Notes: a model not told the origin generated them from the letters alone. 64,000 nucleotides of DNA from Patescibacteria group bacterium (GCA_028718605.1 JAQULM010000001.1:470785-534784); one strand, 5' to 3'. Shown: positions 33,667 through 43,650, counted from the stretch's first letter. Made by a program: numbers and translations.

Positions 33667-35511
33667 CTACGCGTGGCTACTCGTGGCGCCTTGTTTCTTA
33701 AAAATTGACTCAAATTCCGTCCGCTCGAGCGTTTCTTTCTTCATCAAGCGGTTGGCAATTTCGTCCAAATACGCCCGGTTTTTTTCAATAATACGCCGTG
33801 CAGTTTTGTGGGCATCGTCGATTAAGCGGTACACCTCCTGGTCAATGACCTGCGCTGTTTTTTCGCTGTAATCACGCCGCTCATGTATCTCCTTACCGAG
33901 AAAAATAAGTTCTTCGCGATCACCGTACGTCCGAGAGCCGAGCTTCTCGCTCATGCCAAACTGCGTAACAATCTGCGCTGCGAGCTGTGTCGCCTGCTTC
34001 AAATCGCTCGATGGGCCAGTCGATGTATCGTGAAATACGAGCTGCTCTGACACTTGGCCTGCCAAAAGGACGGCAAGTTCTTCTAAAAACTGAGTTTTTG
34101 TATGTATCCGACGATCCTCGGAGGGTACTTTTAATGTATAGCCGCCAGCTCGGCCGCGTGAAATAATTGATATTTTATGAACGGGGTCCGTGTTCGGAAG
34201 CATATGCGCGACAAGCGCATGGCCTGCTTCGTGGTATGCGATTGTTTTCTTTTCCCGCTCTGACATGATCCGGCTTTTGCGTTCAGGCCCCAGCATAACC
34301 TTTTCGATGCTCTCCAGGCAATCCGCTTGAGTCACCTGCTTGCGGTTCCTCCGTGCGGCGAGCAAAGCAGACTCGTTCAGCACATTCGCCAGATCAGCTC
34401 CAGAAAACCCCGGCGTCCGCTCCGCAACTTCACGAAGATTCACGTCCTGGGCAAATGGTTTCTTACGCGCATGGACTTTCAGGATATCCTCGCGGTCTTG
34501 GATGTCGGGATCATCGAGAATGACACGGCGGTCAAATCGGCCGGGGCGAAGCAGCGCAGGATCAAGAACGTCCGGCCTGTTCGTTGCGGCCATGACGATG
34601 ACATTCGTTTCAGTTTCAAAACCATCCATCTCAACGAGGATCTGGTTCAAGGTCTGTTCGCGCTCATCATGCGAACCGCCCAAGCCTGCACCCCGCTGGC
34701 GCCCGACGGCGTCAATTTCATCAACGAACACGATGCATGGCGCCGCCCGTTTTGCGCGGCGAAATAAATCACGCACGCGCGACGCACCGACGCCGACAAA
34801 CATCTCGACAAACTCAGACCCGGATATATGAAAAAAGGGGACATTCGCCTCACCAGCGACTGCCTTTGCCAGAAGTGTCTTGCCGGTGCCCGGTGAACCG
34901 ATCAAAAGGACGCCTTTCGGTATACGCGCGCCGAGTGCAAGAAACTTCCCGGGAGTTTTCAAAAAATCAATAATTTCTTTCAATTCCTCTTTCGCTTCCT
35001 TGACGCCCGCAACATCATTAAATGTTACCCGGTCTCCCCGCCGCTGCGCGTGCTGCTCGCGGACATTGCTCTGCCCGAACGACATTGCCTTCGTGTTCGC
35101 GCCTTGCACCTGCCGCATCATAAACCAAAAGAAAAACCCAATGACGATGAGCGGAAGCAAGAATGGGAGGAGCGCACTCATCCAGAATGCGAATCCGGAA
35201 TCCTCTTTCACGGTCACTTCAACTTTTTTAAGTTTTTCCGGGCTCACGCCATAATCCTTGACGAGCGAACTCATCGAATCGGCTGCCTCCTTCACAGAAC
35301 GCAGTTTGGTGCCATCGTTCAATGTCACGGTCAGTTCGTTGCCGGAGATTTCAACTGTTTTCGCCTGCCCCTGGTCGATCTTGTCAACCACCACGCTAAT
35401 GCCGACCGTTTCCGGTTCACCGGATGAGGTGTTGAACAAACTAAAAATCGCCATCACGGCAGCGCTTAACAGGAATATGATCAGGAAATTTTTAAATAGG
35501 TTTTTTCCCAT
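33667..35511 (-). CDS. ftsH: ATP-dependent zinc metalloprotease FtsH
   Basis: This membrane-anchored AAA+ protease degrades misfolded membrane and regulatory proteins. It has two membrane helices (about 7-26 and 111-132) around a short periplasmic domain, Walker A GSPGTGKT, Walker B IVFVDEID, the SRH (TNRPDVLDPALLRPGRFDR) and the zinc motif HEAGH. Length (614 from ATG 35511) is normal. The frame is open to another ATG at 35532; neither has a clear ribosome-binding site. Confidence 0.95.
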   Translation of the reverse strand: MGKNLFKNFLIIFLLSAAVMAIFSLFNTSSGEPETVGISVVVDKIDQGQAKTVEISGNELTVTLNDGTKLRSVKEAADSMSSLVKDYGVSPEKLKKVEVTVKEDSGFAFWMSALLPFLLPLIVIGFFFWFMMRQVQGANTKAMSFGQSNVREQHAQRRGDRVTFNDVAGVKEAKEELKEIIDFLKTPGKFLALGARIPKGVLLIGSPGTGKTLLAKAVAGEANVPFFHISGSEFVEMFVGVGASRVRDLFRRAKRAAPCIVFVDEIDAVGRQRGAGLGGSHDEREQTLNQILVEMDGFETETNVIVMAATNRPDVLDPALLRPGRFDRRVILDDPDIQDREDILKVHARKKPFAQDVNLREVAERTPGFSGADLANVLNESALLAARRNRKQVTQADCLESIEKVMLGPERKSRIMSEREKKTIAYHEAGHALVAHMLPNTDPVHKISIISRGRAGGYTLKVPSEDRRIHTKTQFLEELAVLLAGQVSEQLVFHDTSTGPSSDLKQATQLAAQIVTQFGMSEKLGSRTYGDREELIFLGKEIHERRDYSEKTAQVIDQEVYRLIDDAHKTARRIIEKNRAYLDEIANRLMKKETLERTEFESIFKKQGATSSHA

Positions 35512-35573
35512 ACAGATGTTGGTCAGAACCATGGGGGCCCATATGAAGAGCCGCGTAGGTGCGGAGCCTTACT

Positions 35574-35602
35574 ATTATACTGAAAAAAGCGTCCGGCGGC
35601 AA
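35574..35602 (-). promoter_or_regulatory. Promoter of ftsH
   Basis: Minus-strand TTGCCG (35602-35597) and a perfect TATAAT (35579-35574), spacer 17 bp, just after the rpsA stop region. Confidence 0.6.
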
Positions 35603-35626
35603 AACGTCCAAAACACACAGACCACC

Positions 35627-36835
35627 TTATGCTTGGGGCGCTTCCTCGACAGAGGTTTGCGACTCGCTGGTTTGCTCCGGCGTCTGGTCAGGTTCTGGCG
35701 CCCCTTCGTCTGGCTTTTTTGCCGCTTTCGCCGATGCATTGACCGCTTTCATTGACAGGCCGAGGCGGTGGTTTTCCGGTTCAATCGAGAGAATTTTAAA
35801 CTTATACGGCTCACCCATCTTCACAATCTCTGACGGATCACTGATCCGGCGATCTGAGAGTTCGGAGATGTGGGCCAATCCATGGATATCTTCGTCGAGC
35901 TCAACGAAAACTCCGAAGTGGTTCATTTTTATCACCCGGCCACGGATGACCTGTCCAACGTGATACCGCTCAAGGGCATTTTTCCAGGGATCTTCTTTCA
36001 GCGCCTTGATAGACAGGGAAATCTTCGACCCATCGATGCTGATTATCCGCGCTTTGACCATGTCTCCCACTTTGATATAATCGCGCGGGTCGTCGATCCG
36101 TTGCCACGCAAGCTCAGAAATATGCACGAGGCCTTCGAGATTCTTTCCGAACTCAATGAATGCCCCGAAATCAACAACACCCGTAACCCGTCCCTCGATG
36201 ATATCGCCGACCGTATACTCTGAAATTTTCTCTTGCTGCTTCTCTTCCCACGCGGCTTTTTCCGAGACGATAAGCTTGCTATCAGCCTCGTCAACATCGA
36301 TAATCTTGACTTTCAGCTCTTGGCCGATAAATTGAGTGAGTTTCTCTAAAATTTTACTCTTTTCGCCGCCCTCAACCCGCGGATAGTGCTCGACAGTAAG
36401 CTGCGAAACGGGGAGGAATCCGTCGATACGGCCAACCTGGACCATGAGCCCCCCTTTGTTTGCCTCGGTGACCGTCACGCCGACAACATTGCCTTCCTTC
36501 ATGAGCTTATCGAGGCTGTCCCATGCCTTTTGGTGCCCCGCTTGCCGGAACGAGAGCTCCATTTCTCCATTTTCATTCTCCATCTCAAGCACGGTCGCCT
36601 CGACGATATCGCCAACCTTTAGGTTGCTGTACGTGCCTGATTCGTCCGTGAGTTCCCTGCCGCGGACAACGCCTGTCGTCAAACCGTCAATGTCGAGGTG
36701 CGCCTCATTGCTAGAGACACTGATAACATTTGCTTTCACGACGTCATTCACCTTGGGAAGCATCGGCTGGTCGCTGCTCGAGAGAAGTTCTTCCATTTTT
36801 GAAGCCTTCGGGGCTTCGGTTTTTGTATCTGCCAT
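35627..36835 (-). CDS. rpsA: Ribosomal protein S1 (four S1 domains)
   Basis: The 402-residue protein has four S1/OB-fold RNA-binding repeats (about 27-95, 112-192, 208-276 and 293-362) with the typical VxGxVxxVxxFGxFVxL pattern clearest in the third and fourth, then an acidic Pro/Glu/Gln tail. It helps unfolded mRNAs bind the ribosome, which fits a genome in which many core genes lack a Shine-Dalgarno. Its own ATG has none; the leader holds a T run and GC hairpins. Confidence 0.93.
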   Translation of the reverse strand: MADTKTEAPKASKMEELLSSSDQPMLPKVNDVVKANVISVSSNEAHLDIDGLTTGVVRGRELTDESGTYSNLKVGDIVEATVLEMENENGEMELSFRQAGHQKAWDSLDKLMKEGNVVGVTVTEANKGGLMVQVGRIDGFLPVSQLTVEHYPRVEGGEKSKILEKLTQFIGQELKVKIIDVDEADSKLIVSEKAAWEEKQQEKISEYTVGDIIEGRVTGVVDFGAFIEFGKNLEGLVHISELAWQRIDDPRDYIKVGDMVKARIISIDGSKISLSIKALKEDPWKNALERYHVGQVIRGRVIKMNHFGVFVELDEDIHGLAHISELSDRRISDPSEIVKMGEPYKFKILSIEPENHRLGLSMKAVNASAKAAKKPDEGAPEPDQTPEQTSESQTSVEEAPQA

Positions 36836-37078
36836 ATGTTTGCTGCCAACAAAAAAAGTGGCTTAACCCGGGCACCGGTAAAAAACCGATACGCGAGCCC
36901 CGCGCCACCAGCCAGTAAACGCCGGTCAGGCACGAGATTAATTAGATATTCGCTTATTAATAGTTAGCCTGTTTATCCTACCCTACCGCCGTTTTTTTGG
37001 CAAGGGCTGCAGTGCTCAGCCCTACAGCGAGCGAGCTAATTGCTGTATACTAGAAGGAGAGCGTTACGGAATACCCCT

Positions 37079-38212
37079 ATGGCCCAGCGATACCTGCCAA
37101 AGATTAAGGTTGATACGGCGAAAACAATAGCAAAAGATCTCGTCGCGAACCGGTCGGGCGGGAAAATTAGCAATGAAAAATTTAAGCAGATCCTGAGGAA
37201 AGACCAGGACCTGCGTTCGTATTACTATAAACCAAAAAATACCAGCCTGACAAAATTCCAGACAAAAAAATTCATCGATAAGGTTGTCTCAACTGCGAAA
37301 ACTACCCCAGGGCTGAAAGTAAGCCGGCTTGCCCAGAAACTCGGCTTCAAACCAGGCGCAACGCATGCGGCATCAGACACTATCCTCAATAAAGTATACC
37401 AGAAAGCAACCCAGACACAGCTCGACGCACAAAAGCCGACAGGGCCGTCGCCCGAAGACATCTCGCGCCAAAAACGCCGTGACCAGATGCTCAAAACGCT
37501 GCACAAACACGAACGGGCTGACGAAATCATGCATGATAATAAACAACAGCAAGCACAGCAGCAACAATCGTCTTCCAAGGCCGGCGGAACAGCACCCGGC
37601 GTCCAAATACAGCATGGCGGAAGCAGCATTACGGGCACTTCTCAAGCAAATTCATCAATTTCGAACACTGGTGCGGCTCCTGCACGCCGTGCCGCTTCCA
37701 GCCGCCGTGCCGTCGCAACGGACGAACTCAAGACGTTACTCATCCCTGTCTGCAACGCGACCCCCAATGCCCAAGGCCTGGAAAGTACGGTAGAAAAAAT
37801 CAATAAACTCCTCCAGCAAATCCTCACAGTCGGGCACGGCCTCTCAGTACTCCCCCCAAGGGCTATCCACGATGCGCTTTATTCGCTCAGGCTCGATACG
37901 CCACCGCCACCCGATGATATGGGGACGATAGCAGCGCTCACTCATGCTGTTCAGGCAGACTGCGCAGTTATTGGTTCGGTCCAGCGTATCGGCCATATGA
38001 CCAATGTATCGATCCGCCTCGTTAACGCGGAAACGAAGAAATCCATTACACTCGCATCAATCCATGACACGACAGATGATACGTTTGAGCTGGAGCGAAA
38101 AATCCGTTGGCAGGTTGACCATGCACTATCGGATACCTCCTCCGCTGACAGCACGTCCGGATCAGGATCCTCCCTGCCGAGCGTCGACGATGCAATTGAC
38201 CTGCCAATTTAA
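37079..38212 (+). CDS. Uncharacterised protein with a C-terminal CsgG/TolB-N-like domain
   Basis: The 377-residue product has no signal peptide. The N-terminal 110 residues are basic and helical, a Gln/Ser-rich linker follows (about 155-205), and the last 140 residues look like the CsgG/FlgO/TolB N-terminal alpha-beta fold (TLLIPVCNATPN ... ADCAVIGSVQRIG ... VSIRLVNAETKKSI). In exported relatives that fold binds envelope partners; here it seems cytoplasmic. I took the ATG at 37079; the frame is open to 37040. Function unknown. Confidence 0.65.
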   Translation: MAQRYLPKIKVDTAKTIAKDLVANRSGGKISNEKFKQILRKDQDLRSYYYKPKNTSLTKFQTKKFIDKVVSTAKTTPGLKVSRLAQKLGFKPGATHAASDTILNKVYQKATQTQLDAQKPTGPSPEDISRQKRRDQMLKTLHKHERADEIMHDNKQQQAQQQQSSSKAGGTAPGVQIQHGGSSITGTSQANSSISNTGAAPARRAASSRRAVATDELKTLLIPVCNATPNAQGLESTVEKINKLLQQILTVGHGLSVLPPRAIHDALYSLRLDTPPPPDDMGTIAALTHAVQADCAVIGSVQRIGHMTNVSIRLVNAETKKSITLASIHDTTDDTFELERKIRWQVDHALSDTSSADSTSGSGSSLPSVDDAIDLPI

Positions 38213-38322
38213 AAAACAACGGAATCATAGCCCGGCACGCATACAGTATGGGCTCCATCAGCCTTTACGGCAGCTCTTTTCTGTGGTACGATAACCTCAC
38301 TTTTTAGTTACAATGAACTCGT

Positions 38323-38958
38323 ATGTATATTACCTGGCTCGGGCAATCATGCTTTAAAATGCAGGGGAAAGACGCTGCAGTGGTCACGGATCCCTACTAC
38401 CCTTCAACAGGCCTCCGCCTTCCGCGCTTGACCGCTGATATCCTCACCGTCAGCCATGCCCACGACGACCACAACAACATCCATGCCGTCAGCGGCAACC
38501 CCTTTACGATACAGTCTGCTGGCGAGTATGAAATTAAAAAAATCGTTATCCGCGGCATTCCGACCTGGCACGATCCGAAAGAAGGGGCTGAACTTGGCCC
38601 GAATATTGTCTTCGCTTTTGAATTCGAGGATATCCGCATTGTCCATCTCGGTGACCTCGGGACCACGCTCGACGACAGCCAGCTCGAACAGCTCGGTGAC
38701 GTCGACGTGCTGATGGTGCCGGTCGGTGGTACCTATACGATGAATGGCAAACAAGCAGCCGAGCTCGTCAGCAATATTGAGCCGCGAATCGTTATCCCGA
38801 TGCATTATAAAATTCCCCAATTGAAGATCAAACTCGATACAGCTGACGCATTCTGCAAGGAAATGGGCGTGAAACAAAATGGTACGGAGGAAAAACTCCG
38901 TATCACCAAAAAGGACCTCCCCGTGGATGAAACGAAAGTCGTCCTCCTGAGCGCATAA
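38323..38958 (+). CDS. MBL-fold metal-dependent hydrolase (UlaG/UPF0173-like)
   Basis: The 211-residue product has the metallo-beta-lactamase metal motif HAHDDH (SHAHDDHNN), the later HLGDLG aspartate and a C-terminal PMHYK histidine. Single-domain members of this group include the YtkL/UPF0173 hydrolases; substrate unknown. It precedes a membrane protein gene and gyrA on the same strand with gaps of 7 and 3 nt, so all three are probably one operon. Confidence 0.88.
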   Translation: MYITWLGQSCFKMQGKDAAVVTDPYYPSTGLRLPRLTADILTVSHAHDDHNNIHAVSGNPFTIQSAGEYEIKKIVIRGIPTWHDPKEGAELGPNIVFAFEFEDIRIVHLGDLGTTLDDSQLEQLGDVDVLMVPVGGTYTMNGKQAAELVSNIEPRIVIPMHYKIPQLKIKLDTADAFCKEMGVKQNGTEEKLRITKKDLPVDETKVVLLSA

Positions 38959-38965
38959 ACACCCT

Positions 38966-39499
38966 ATGGCAACGATTGACGCAATCCGCCCGCCGCGCAA
39001 AGCCCCAAGAAAAAAACTTGGGACGATACGGCAACTGCAAAGCAAACGGCCAGTAATAGCCGCTCCTGCACCTCGTGCCACTCAGCCCTTGCCGCCGGCC
39101 GTACAAGGTGATGGTAAAAAATACCGGGAACTACACCTGTGGCTCATTGTCGGCAGCATCATGGCAGTGATCATCGCGGGATGGCTTCTGCTTGCGGTGA
39201 ACGGAAAACTTTTCAAGGATGGCGGCAGCTTCGGCCTCGAATCAATAGGCGGCAAGCTCACCAATCTCTGGGACACGATCCAGCAAGATATCCTGAAAAT
39301 TAAAGAGAAAACATCAGTGCCATCCGGGACGACCACCCTCACTCCCGAGCAGCAACGGATCAAAAATTTAGAAGACGCGATCTTCCCGCAGTTCTCAAAC
39401 ACGAATTCAAAAAACACCAATTCAGTAAATACAAACTCAGCGAACACGAACTCAGTAAATTCGAACACTGCCCCAGTTTCCAATACAAACCAGCAGTAG
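38966..39499 (+). CDS. Single-pass membrane protein with an Asn/Thr/Ser repeat tail
   Basis: The 177-residue product has a basic proline-rich cytoplasmic N terminus, one membrane helix at about 52-73 and an external part ending in a tandem NTNS-type repeat (residues about 145-170). The repeat is visible in DNA as near-identical 12-18 nt units at 39400-39470. No family recognised. It lies between the MBL gene and gyrA. The tail may span or bind the cell wall. Confidence 0.65.
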   Translation: MATIDAIRPPRKAPRKKLGTIRQLQSKRPVIAAPAPRATQPLPPAVQGDGKKYRELHLWLIVGSIMAVIIAGWLLLAVNGKLFKDGGSFGLESIGGKLTNLWDTIQQDILKIKEKTSVPSGTTTLTPEQQRIKNLEDAIFPQFSNTNSKNTNSVNTNSANTNSVNSNTAPVSNTNQQ

Positions 39500-39502
39500 C
39501 AT

Positions 39503-42004
39503 ATGCCGAAAACGAAAAACGACGGAAAGAAGCAACCGGCTCCCGCCCAAACGAAAAACCAACCGATAATTGGCGTCATTGCGCAGCAGCCGATTATTAG
39601 CGAAATGCAGGACTCGTACCTCGACTACGCCATGTCGGTCATCATATCGCGGGCGCTGCCTGACGCCCGAGACGGCATGAAGCCCGTGCACCGGAGAATT
39701 CTGTACGCGATGTGGAGCATCGGACTTCGTTCTGGAGCGAAATTCAGAAAATCCGCGACCGTCGTCGGCGAAGTGCTTGGAAAATACCATCCGCACGGCG
39801 ATTCTGCGGTGTATGATGCCATGGTCCGCATGGCACAGGATTTTTCAATGCGGTACATGCTCGTTTCCGGCCAGGGAAATTTCGGTTCTGTAGATGGCGA
39901 TGAAGCTGCGGCAATGCGCTATACCGAAGCAAAACTTTCCCGGATCGCCGAGGAGCTTCTCGTTGATATTGAAAAAAATACTATTAACTTCATACCGAAT
40001 TACGACGGTTCGCAGAAAGAGCCACAGACGCTTCCCGCCAAACTCCCGAACCTGCTCCTCAATGGCACGATGGGCATTGCGGTCGGCATGGCGACATCAA
40101 TACCGCCCCACAACCTGTCGGAAATCATCGATGGCACCATGCTTCTCATTGACAATCCTGAAGCAACCGTCGCTGATTTGATGCAGCACGTGAAGGGCCC
40201 CGATTTCCCGACAGGCGGCATCATTTATAACAAGAAAGATATTGAACAGGCCTACGGCACTGGTAAGGGTTCGATCGTCATGCGGGGCAGGGCTGAAATC
40301 GTCGAGGAAAAAACCGGATACTTCCGGATCATCGTCACTGAAATTCCGTACCAGGTGAATAAATCGACGCTCATCGCCCATATTGCTTCCCTCGTGCAAG
40401 ATAAGCGGATTGACGGGATCAAAGACCTCCGCGACGAATCGGATAAAGACGGCGTCCGTATCGTTATTGAACTGAAAAAAGACGCATACCCGAAAAAAGT
40501 ACTGAACCGGCTGTACAGCCTCACTGACCTCCAGACGTCATTCCACGTGAACATGCTCGCACTCGTGGACGGAATACAACCTCGCGTCCTGAACCTCAAG
40601 ATGGTCCTCGAAGAGTATATCAAACACCGCCTGGACGTTGTCCGCCGCAGAACCCAGTACGACCTTGACCGGGCAAAAGAACGCGCGCATATCCTCGAGG
40701 GACTGAAAAAAGCAGTCGATAAAATCGATGCCGTCATCCGGGTCATCAAGGGATCGAAAGACAAAGAACAGGCGAAAGTGAACCTCATGAAGCGGTTCGG
40801 GTTCACCGAACGGCAAGCGATCGCGATCCTCGAAATGAAGCTGTCGCAGCTTGCCAACCTCGAACGGCTGAAGATCCAGGCGGAACTGAAAGAAAAGCTC
40901 GCGCTCATCAAGGAACTTGAGGCAATACTCGGATCGAAAAAGCGTATTTTCAGCGTCATCAAGAAAGAGCTCCAGGACCTGAAACAGCAGTTCGGCGATG
41001 AACGAAAAACCGAAGTGAACCCCGGTGCAATCGGTGAATTCACGCAAGAAGACCTGATCCCGAATGAGGCTACCGTAATTATGATTACCCACGATGGGTA
41101 TATCAAGCGCGTTGCACCCGAAACGTTCAGAACCCAGAAACGGGGCGGCCGCGGCGTTATCGGCCTAACGACAAAAGAACAGGATGCCGTCGACCAGCTA
41201 ATTACAACGACAACGCATGCCGACTTGTTGTTCTTCACGAGCAAGGGCCGTGTATTCCAGCTGAAAGCGTACGACGTGCCATCCGCATCGCGCACCGCGA
41301 AAGGGCAGGCAATCGTTAATTTCCTCCAGCTCGCACCCAATGAAGGAATTTCATCGGTTATGTCGTTCGAAGAACTTGGCGATTTCAAATATCTTGTGAT
41401 GGTCACTCAGAACGGGGTCATTAAGAAAGTAGATATCAAGGATTTTGAAACCGTACGGCGCTCCGGCTTGATCGCTGTTAAGCTCAGGAAAGACGACATG
41501 CTCGAATGGGTCAAACCCTCGACTGGCAAAGACGACATCATCCTCGTCACGGTAAAAGGACAGTCAATCCGATTCAAGGAAAAACAGGTTCGCGCCATGG
41601 GCAGAAATGCCGCCGGCGTTCGGGCAATCCGCCTGAAAAGCGGAGACAAAGTCGCCGGCATGGACATGATCAACGATGGTAAAGTTGAACAGAATGAGCA
41701 GCTCCTCGTTGCCATGGAGAATGGATACGGCAAACGAACGCCGCTCCGGAACTACCGCATTCAGAGCCGCGGCGGTACCGGCGTCAAGACCGCAAAAATA
41801 ACGCCGAAGACCGGCCAGGTCGTGGCGTCGTTCATCGTAAATGCGAAGCTTGAGCAAGAAGACCTCGTCATCATTTCAAACAAGGGGCAAGTTATCCGCC
41901 TGCCGCTGAAATCCGTGTCGGTCCTCGGCCGCGCCACGCAGGGCGTCCGCCTCATGCGGTTCTCAGAAACGAACGACAAGGTCGCGAGCGTGACGTTTGT
42001 CTAG
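39503..42004 (+). CDS. gyrA: DNA gyrase subunit A
   Basis: The 833-residue breakage-reunion subunit has SYLDYAMSVIISRALPDARD, the HPHGDSAVYDA region and the active-site tyrosine in AAMRYTEAKLS. The C-terminal wrapping domain has the GyrA box (QKRGGRG), which marks gyrase rather than topoisomerase IV. Serine and aspartate are kept at the quinolone-determining positions. It starts 3 nt after the preceding gene; gyrB is not in the window. A strong terminator follows. Confidence 0.96.
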   Translation: MPKTKNDGKKQPAPAQTKNQPIIGVIAQQPIISEMQDSYLDYAMSVIISRALPDARDGMKPVHRRILYAMWSIGLRSGAKFRKSATVVGEVLGKYHPHGDSAVYDAMVRMAQDFSMRYMLVSGQGNFGSVDGDEAAAMRYTEAKLSRIAEELLVDIEKNTINFIPNYDGSQKEPQTLPAKLPNLLLNGTMGIAVGMATSIPPHNLSEIIDGTMLLIDNPEATVADLMQHVKGPDFPTGGIIYNKKDIEQAYGTGKGSIVMRGRAEIVEEKTGYFRIIVTEIPYQVNKSTLIAHIASLVQDKRIDGIKDLRDESDKDGVRIVIELKKDAYPKKVLNRLYSLTDLQTSFHVNMLALVDGIQPRVLNLKMVLEEYIKHRLDVVRRRTQYDLDRAKERAHILEGLKKAVDKIDAVIRVIKGSKDKEQAKVNLMKRFGFTERQAIAILEMKLSQLANLERLKIQAELKEKLALIKELEAILGSKKRIFSVIKKELQDLKQQFGDERKTEVNPGAIGEFTQEDLIPNEATVIMITHDGYIKRVAPETFRTQKRGGRGVIGLTTKEQDAVDQLITTTTHADLLFFTSKGRVFQLKAYDVPSASRTAKGQAIVNFLQLAPNEGISSVMSFEELGDFKYLVMVTQNGVIKKVDIKDFETVRRSGLIAVKLRKDDMLEWVKPSTGKDDIILVTVKGQSIRFKEKQVRAMGRNAAGVRAIRLKSGDKVAGMDMINDGKVEQNEQLLVAMENGYGKRTPLRNYRIQSRGGTGVKTAKITPKTGQVVASFIVNAKLEQEDLVIISNKGQVIRLPLKSVSVLGRATQGVRLMRFSETNDKVASVTFV

Positions 42005-42028
42005 CGGCGAATTTATTAAATGGTTCCG

Positions 42029-42057
42029 AGCGCACCCGTCCCTGGGTGCGCTTGTTT
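42029..42057 (+). terminator. Terminator of gyrA
   Basis: A 9-bp stem (42029-42037 with 42044-42052) followed by TGTTTTCTTGTTTTT. Confidence 0.88.
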
Positions 42058-42069
42058 TCTTGTTTTTCA

Positions 42070-42098
42070 TTGACAACAGATAATAACAATTATACTAT
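42070..42098 (+). promoter_or_regulatory. Promoter of purM
   Basis: TTGACA (42070-42075) with TACTAT at 42093-42098 (17-bp spacer), overlapping TATACT at 42091. Confidence 0.6.
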
Positions 42099-42146
42099 TA
42101 CCTACCCAACAAAAAACGACAACCAAACAAACATAGAGGAGTATTT

Positions 42147-43187
42147 ATGACAACCTACCAAGAAGCTGGTGTAAACATCAGCGAAGCAGACCGTACGGTA
42201 CGGTTATTCACTGACCGAGTGGTTGCAACCTACGAAGGCGTCCCCGGCGCATCGGTACGGAAATTCGGGCAGTTCGCTGCTCTCGTGCACCTCGATGACA
42301 TGCCGGAGCAGGACCTCGGTTTCAGCATGGACGGCATCGGGACCAAGCTTCTGATCGCCCTCAAACTGAACCGCTTCGACACCGTCGGTGAATGCCTGGT
42401 GTCCCACTGCATCAATGACCTGCTGACCGCGGGCGTACGTGCGCGTGTGCTGCTCGACTACGTCGCAACTGCCGGCCTTAAAGCGGAGATCGCGGCCGCG
42501 ATCGTCTCGAGCATTGCCGACGCGTGCAAACGCCACCACATCCTGCTCGTGGGTGGCGAGCTTGCTGAGATGCCACAGGTGTACATGGCGGGCACATACG
42601 ATATGGTCGCGTGCGTCCAGGGCACGGTCAAACCCGATAGCGTCATCGACGGATCGCGCGTCGTGCCGGGGGACATGATTTACGCGCTTCCCTCGGACGG
42701 TCTCGGGTGCAATGGGTACTCGCTGATCCGAAAAGTGTTCGCGGACTTCAATCTGGACGACGACCACCCGCCGCTCGGCTGTACGTTCGGTACAGAATTT
42801 CTGAAGCCATCAAAGTGCTTCGCAGATGTCGTCTTCAACGCGCTTGCAGCTGGATGCGAAATCCACGGCATGGCGAACATAACCGGCGGTGGCGTACCGG
42901 GTAACCTCGTCCGTGTCCTTCCGCCGAATTGTCGCGCCGTTCTGCAGCAAGCTGAAATCGAGGGCAGAGTGCCAGAGATTATGCGCATGACGCAGCAGAT
43001 AGGTGATGTGCCGTGGGATGACATGCTCCGGACATTCAATATGGGTGTCGGATTCGCCGTCATCGTACCAGAAGTTTCCGTGGGAACGCTCGTTGAAGCA
43101 AGCGGCTACACCGCCTTCAAAATCGGGCAAATCGATTCCGGGGATGATCCGAGGATAGTCTTCCAGGGAACCTGGGGATCATTCTGA
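42147..43187 (+). CDS. purM: Phosphoribosylformylglycinamidine cyclo-ligase (AIR synthase)
   Basis: PurM closes the imidazole ring in purine synthesis, using ATP to turn FGAM into AIR. The 346-residue product has MDGIGTK near residue 60, the CINDLLTAGVRARVLLDY segment, GGELAEMPQVY and NITGGGVPGNL. It has its own promoter, a GAGGAG ribosome-binding site and terminators. Apart from the broken purH no purine gene is nearby, so a full pathway must lie elsewhere or be missing. It looks like an acquired single-gene unit. Confidence 0.93.
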   Translation: MTTYQEAGVNISEADRTVRLFTDRVVATYEGVPGASVRKFGQFAALVHLDDMPEQDLGFSMDGIGTKLLIALKLNRFDTVGECLVSHCINDLLTAGVRARVLLDYVATAGLKAEIAAAIVSSIADACKRHHILLVGGELAEMPQVYMAGTYDMVACVQGTVKPDSVIDGSRVVPGDMIYALPSDGLGCNGYSLIRKVFADFNLDDDHPPLGCTFGTEFLKPSKCFADVVFNALAAGCEIHGMANITGGGVPGNLVRVLPPNCRAVLQQAEIEGRVPEIMRMTQQIGDVPWDDMLRTFNMGVGFAVIVPEVSVGTLVEASGYTAFKIGQIDSGDDPRIVFQGTWGSF

Positions 43188-43211
43188 AAAAACATTATGC
43201 AATGGCCAGCA

Positions 43212-43236
43212 AAGGCAGGATGCCCCATCCTGCCTT
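43212..43236 (+). terminator. Terminator of purM
   Basis: A 9-bp perfect stem (43212-43220 with 43228-43236) then CTTATTATAT. Confidence 0.7.
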
Positions 43237-43253
43237 CTTATTATATAAAAACA

Positions 43254-43288
43254 GGCTGCCGTCCAAACAAACGAACGAGACGGCAGCC
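43254..43288 (-). terminator. Terminator of the 43297-43560 gene
   Basis: A 10-bp perfect stem (43254-43263 with 43279-43288) followed on the minus strand by TGTTTTTAT. Confidence 0.82.
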
Positions 43289-43296
43289 CATACCCC

Positions 43297-43560
43297 TTAC
43301 ACCAATTGCGGAAATTCATACGGCAGGGCCGCAAGGCTCGTGCCGCAGTCAACGCAATTGTAGAGATCAAAGCTCTTAGCTTTAAATCCCTCAGGTACCT
43401 TCCAATGGGCTACAAAAACCAACCTCCTATGTCGGTGCTCTGACAACGCTCGCTGCGTGGCGAGGAATTCCTCGGCTTCCCGGAGCAAGAACTCTCGCAT
43501 GCCGGGAACGTGGGCGAACGTTGCATAGGTTGGTCCAGATGCCACGGTAGTACCCTCCAT
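43297..43560 (-). CDS. Small orphan protein
   Basis: The 87-residue product has a helical N-terminal half (REFLLREAEEFLATQR) and a C-terminal CxxC pair (NCVDCGTS) that may bind metal or be redox active. No family recognised. It has its own near-consensus promoter and terminator and opposes purM. Its ATG lacks a good ribosome-binding site. Confidence 0.55.
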   Translation of the reverse strand: MEGTTVASGPTYATFAHVPGMREFLLREAEEFLATQRALSEHRHRRLVFVAHWKVPEGFKAKSFDLYNCVDCGTSLAALPYEFPQLV

Positions 43561-43588
43561 GTGGTGTTAAAGATTGGGGTAGCGTCTC

Positions 43589-43617
43589 ATCCTACCCCGG
43601 AAAGGGCGACTTGTCAA
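43589..43617 (-). promoter_or_regulatory. Promoter of the 43297-43560 gene
   Basis: Minus-strand TTGACA (43617-43612) and TAGGAT (43594-43589), spacer 17 bp. Confidence 0.65.
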
Positions 43618-43650
43618 GTACGCACCCATACGCTATACTGAAAACCATCT

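Noticed and set aside
40252..41406. Long minus-strand ORF across gyrA
   Set aside because: Shadow of a conserved gene with biased codons; no start context or family likeness.
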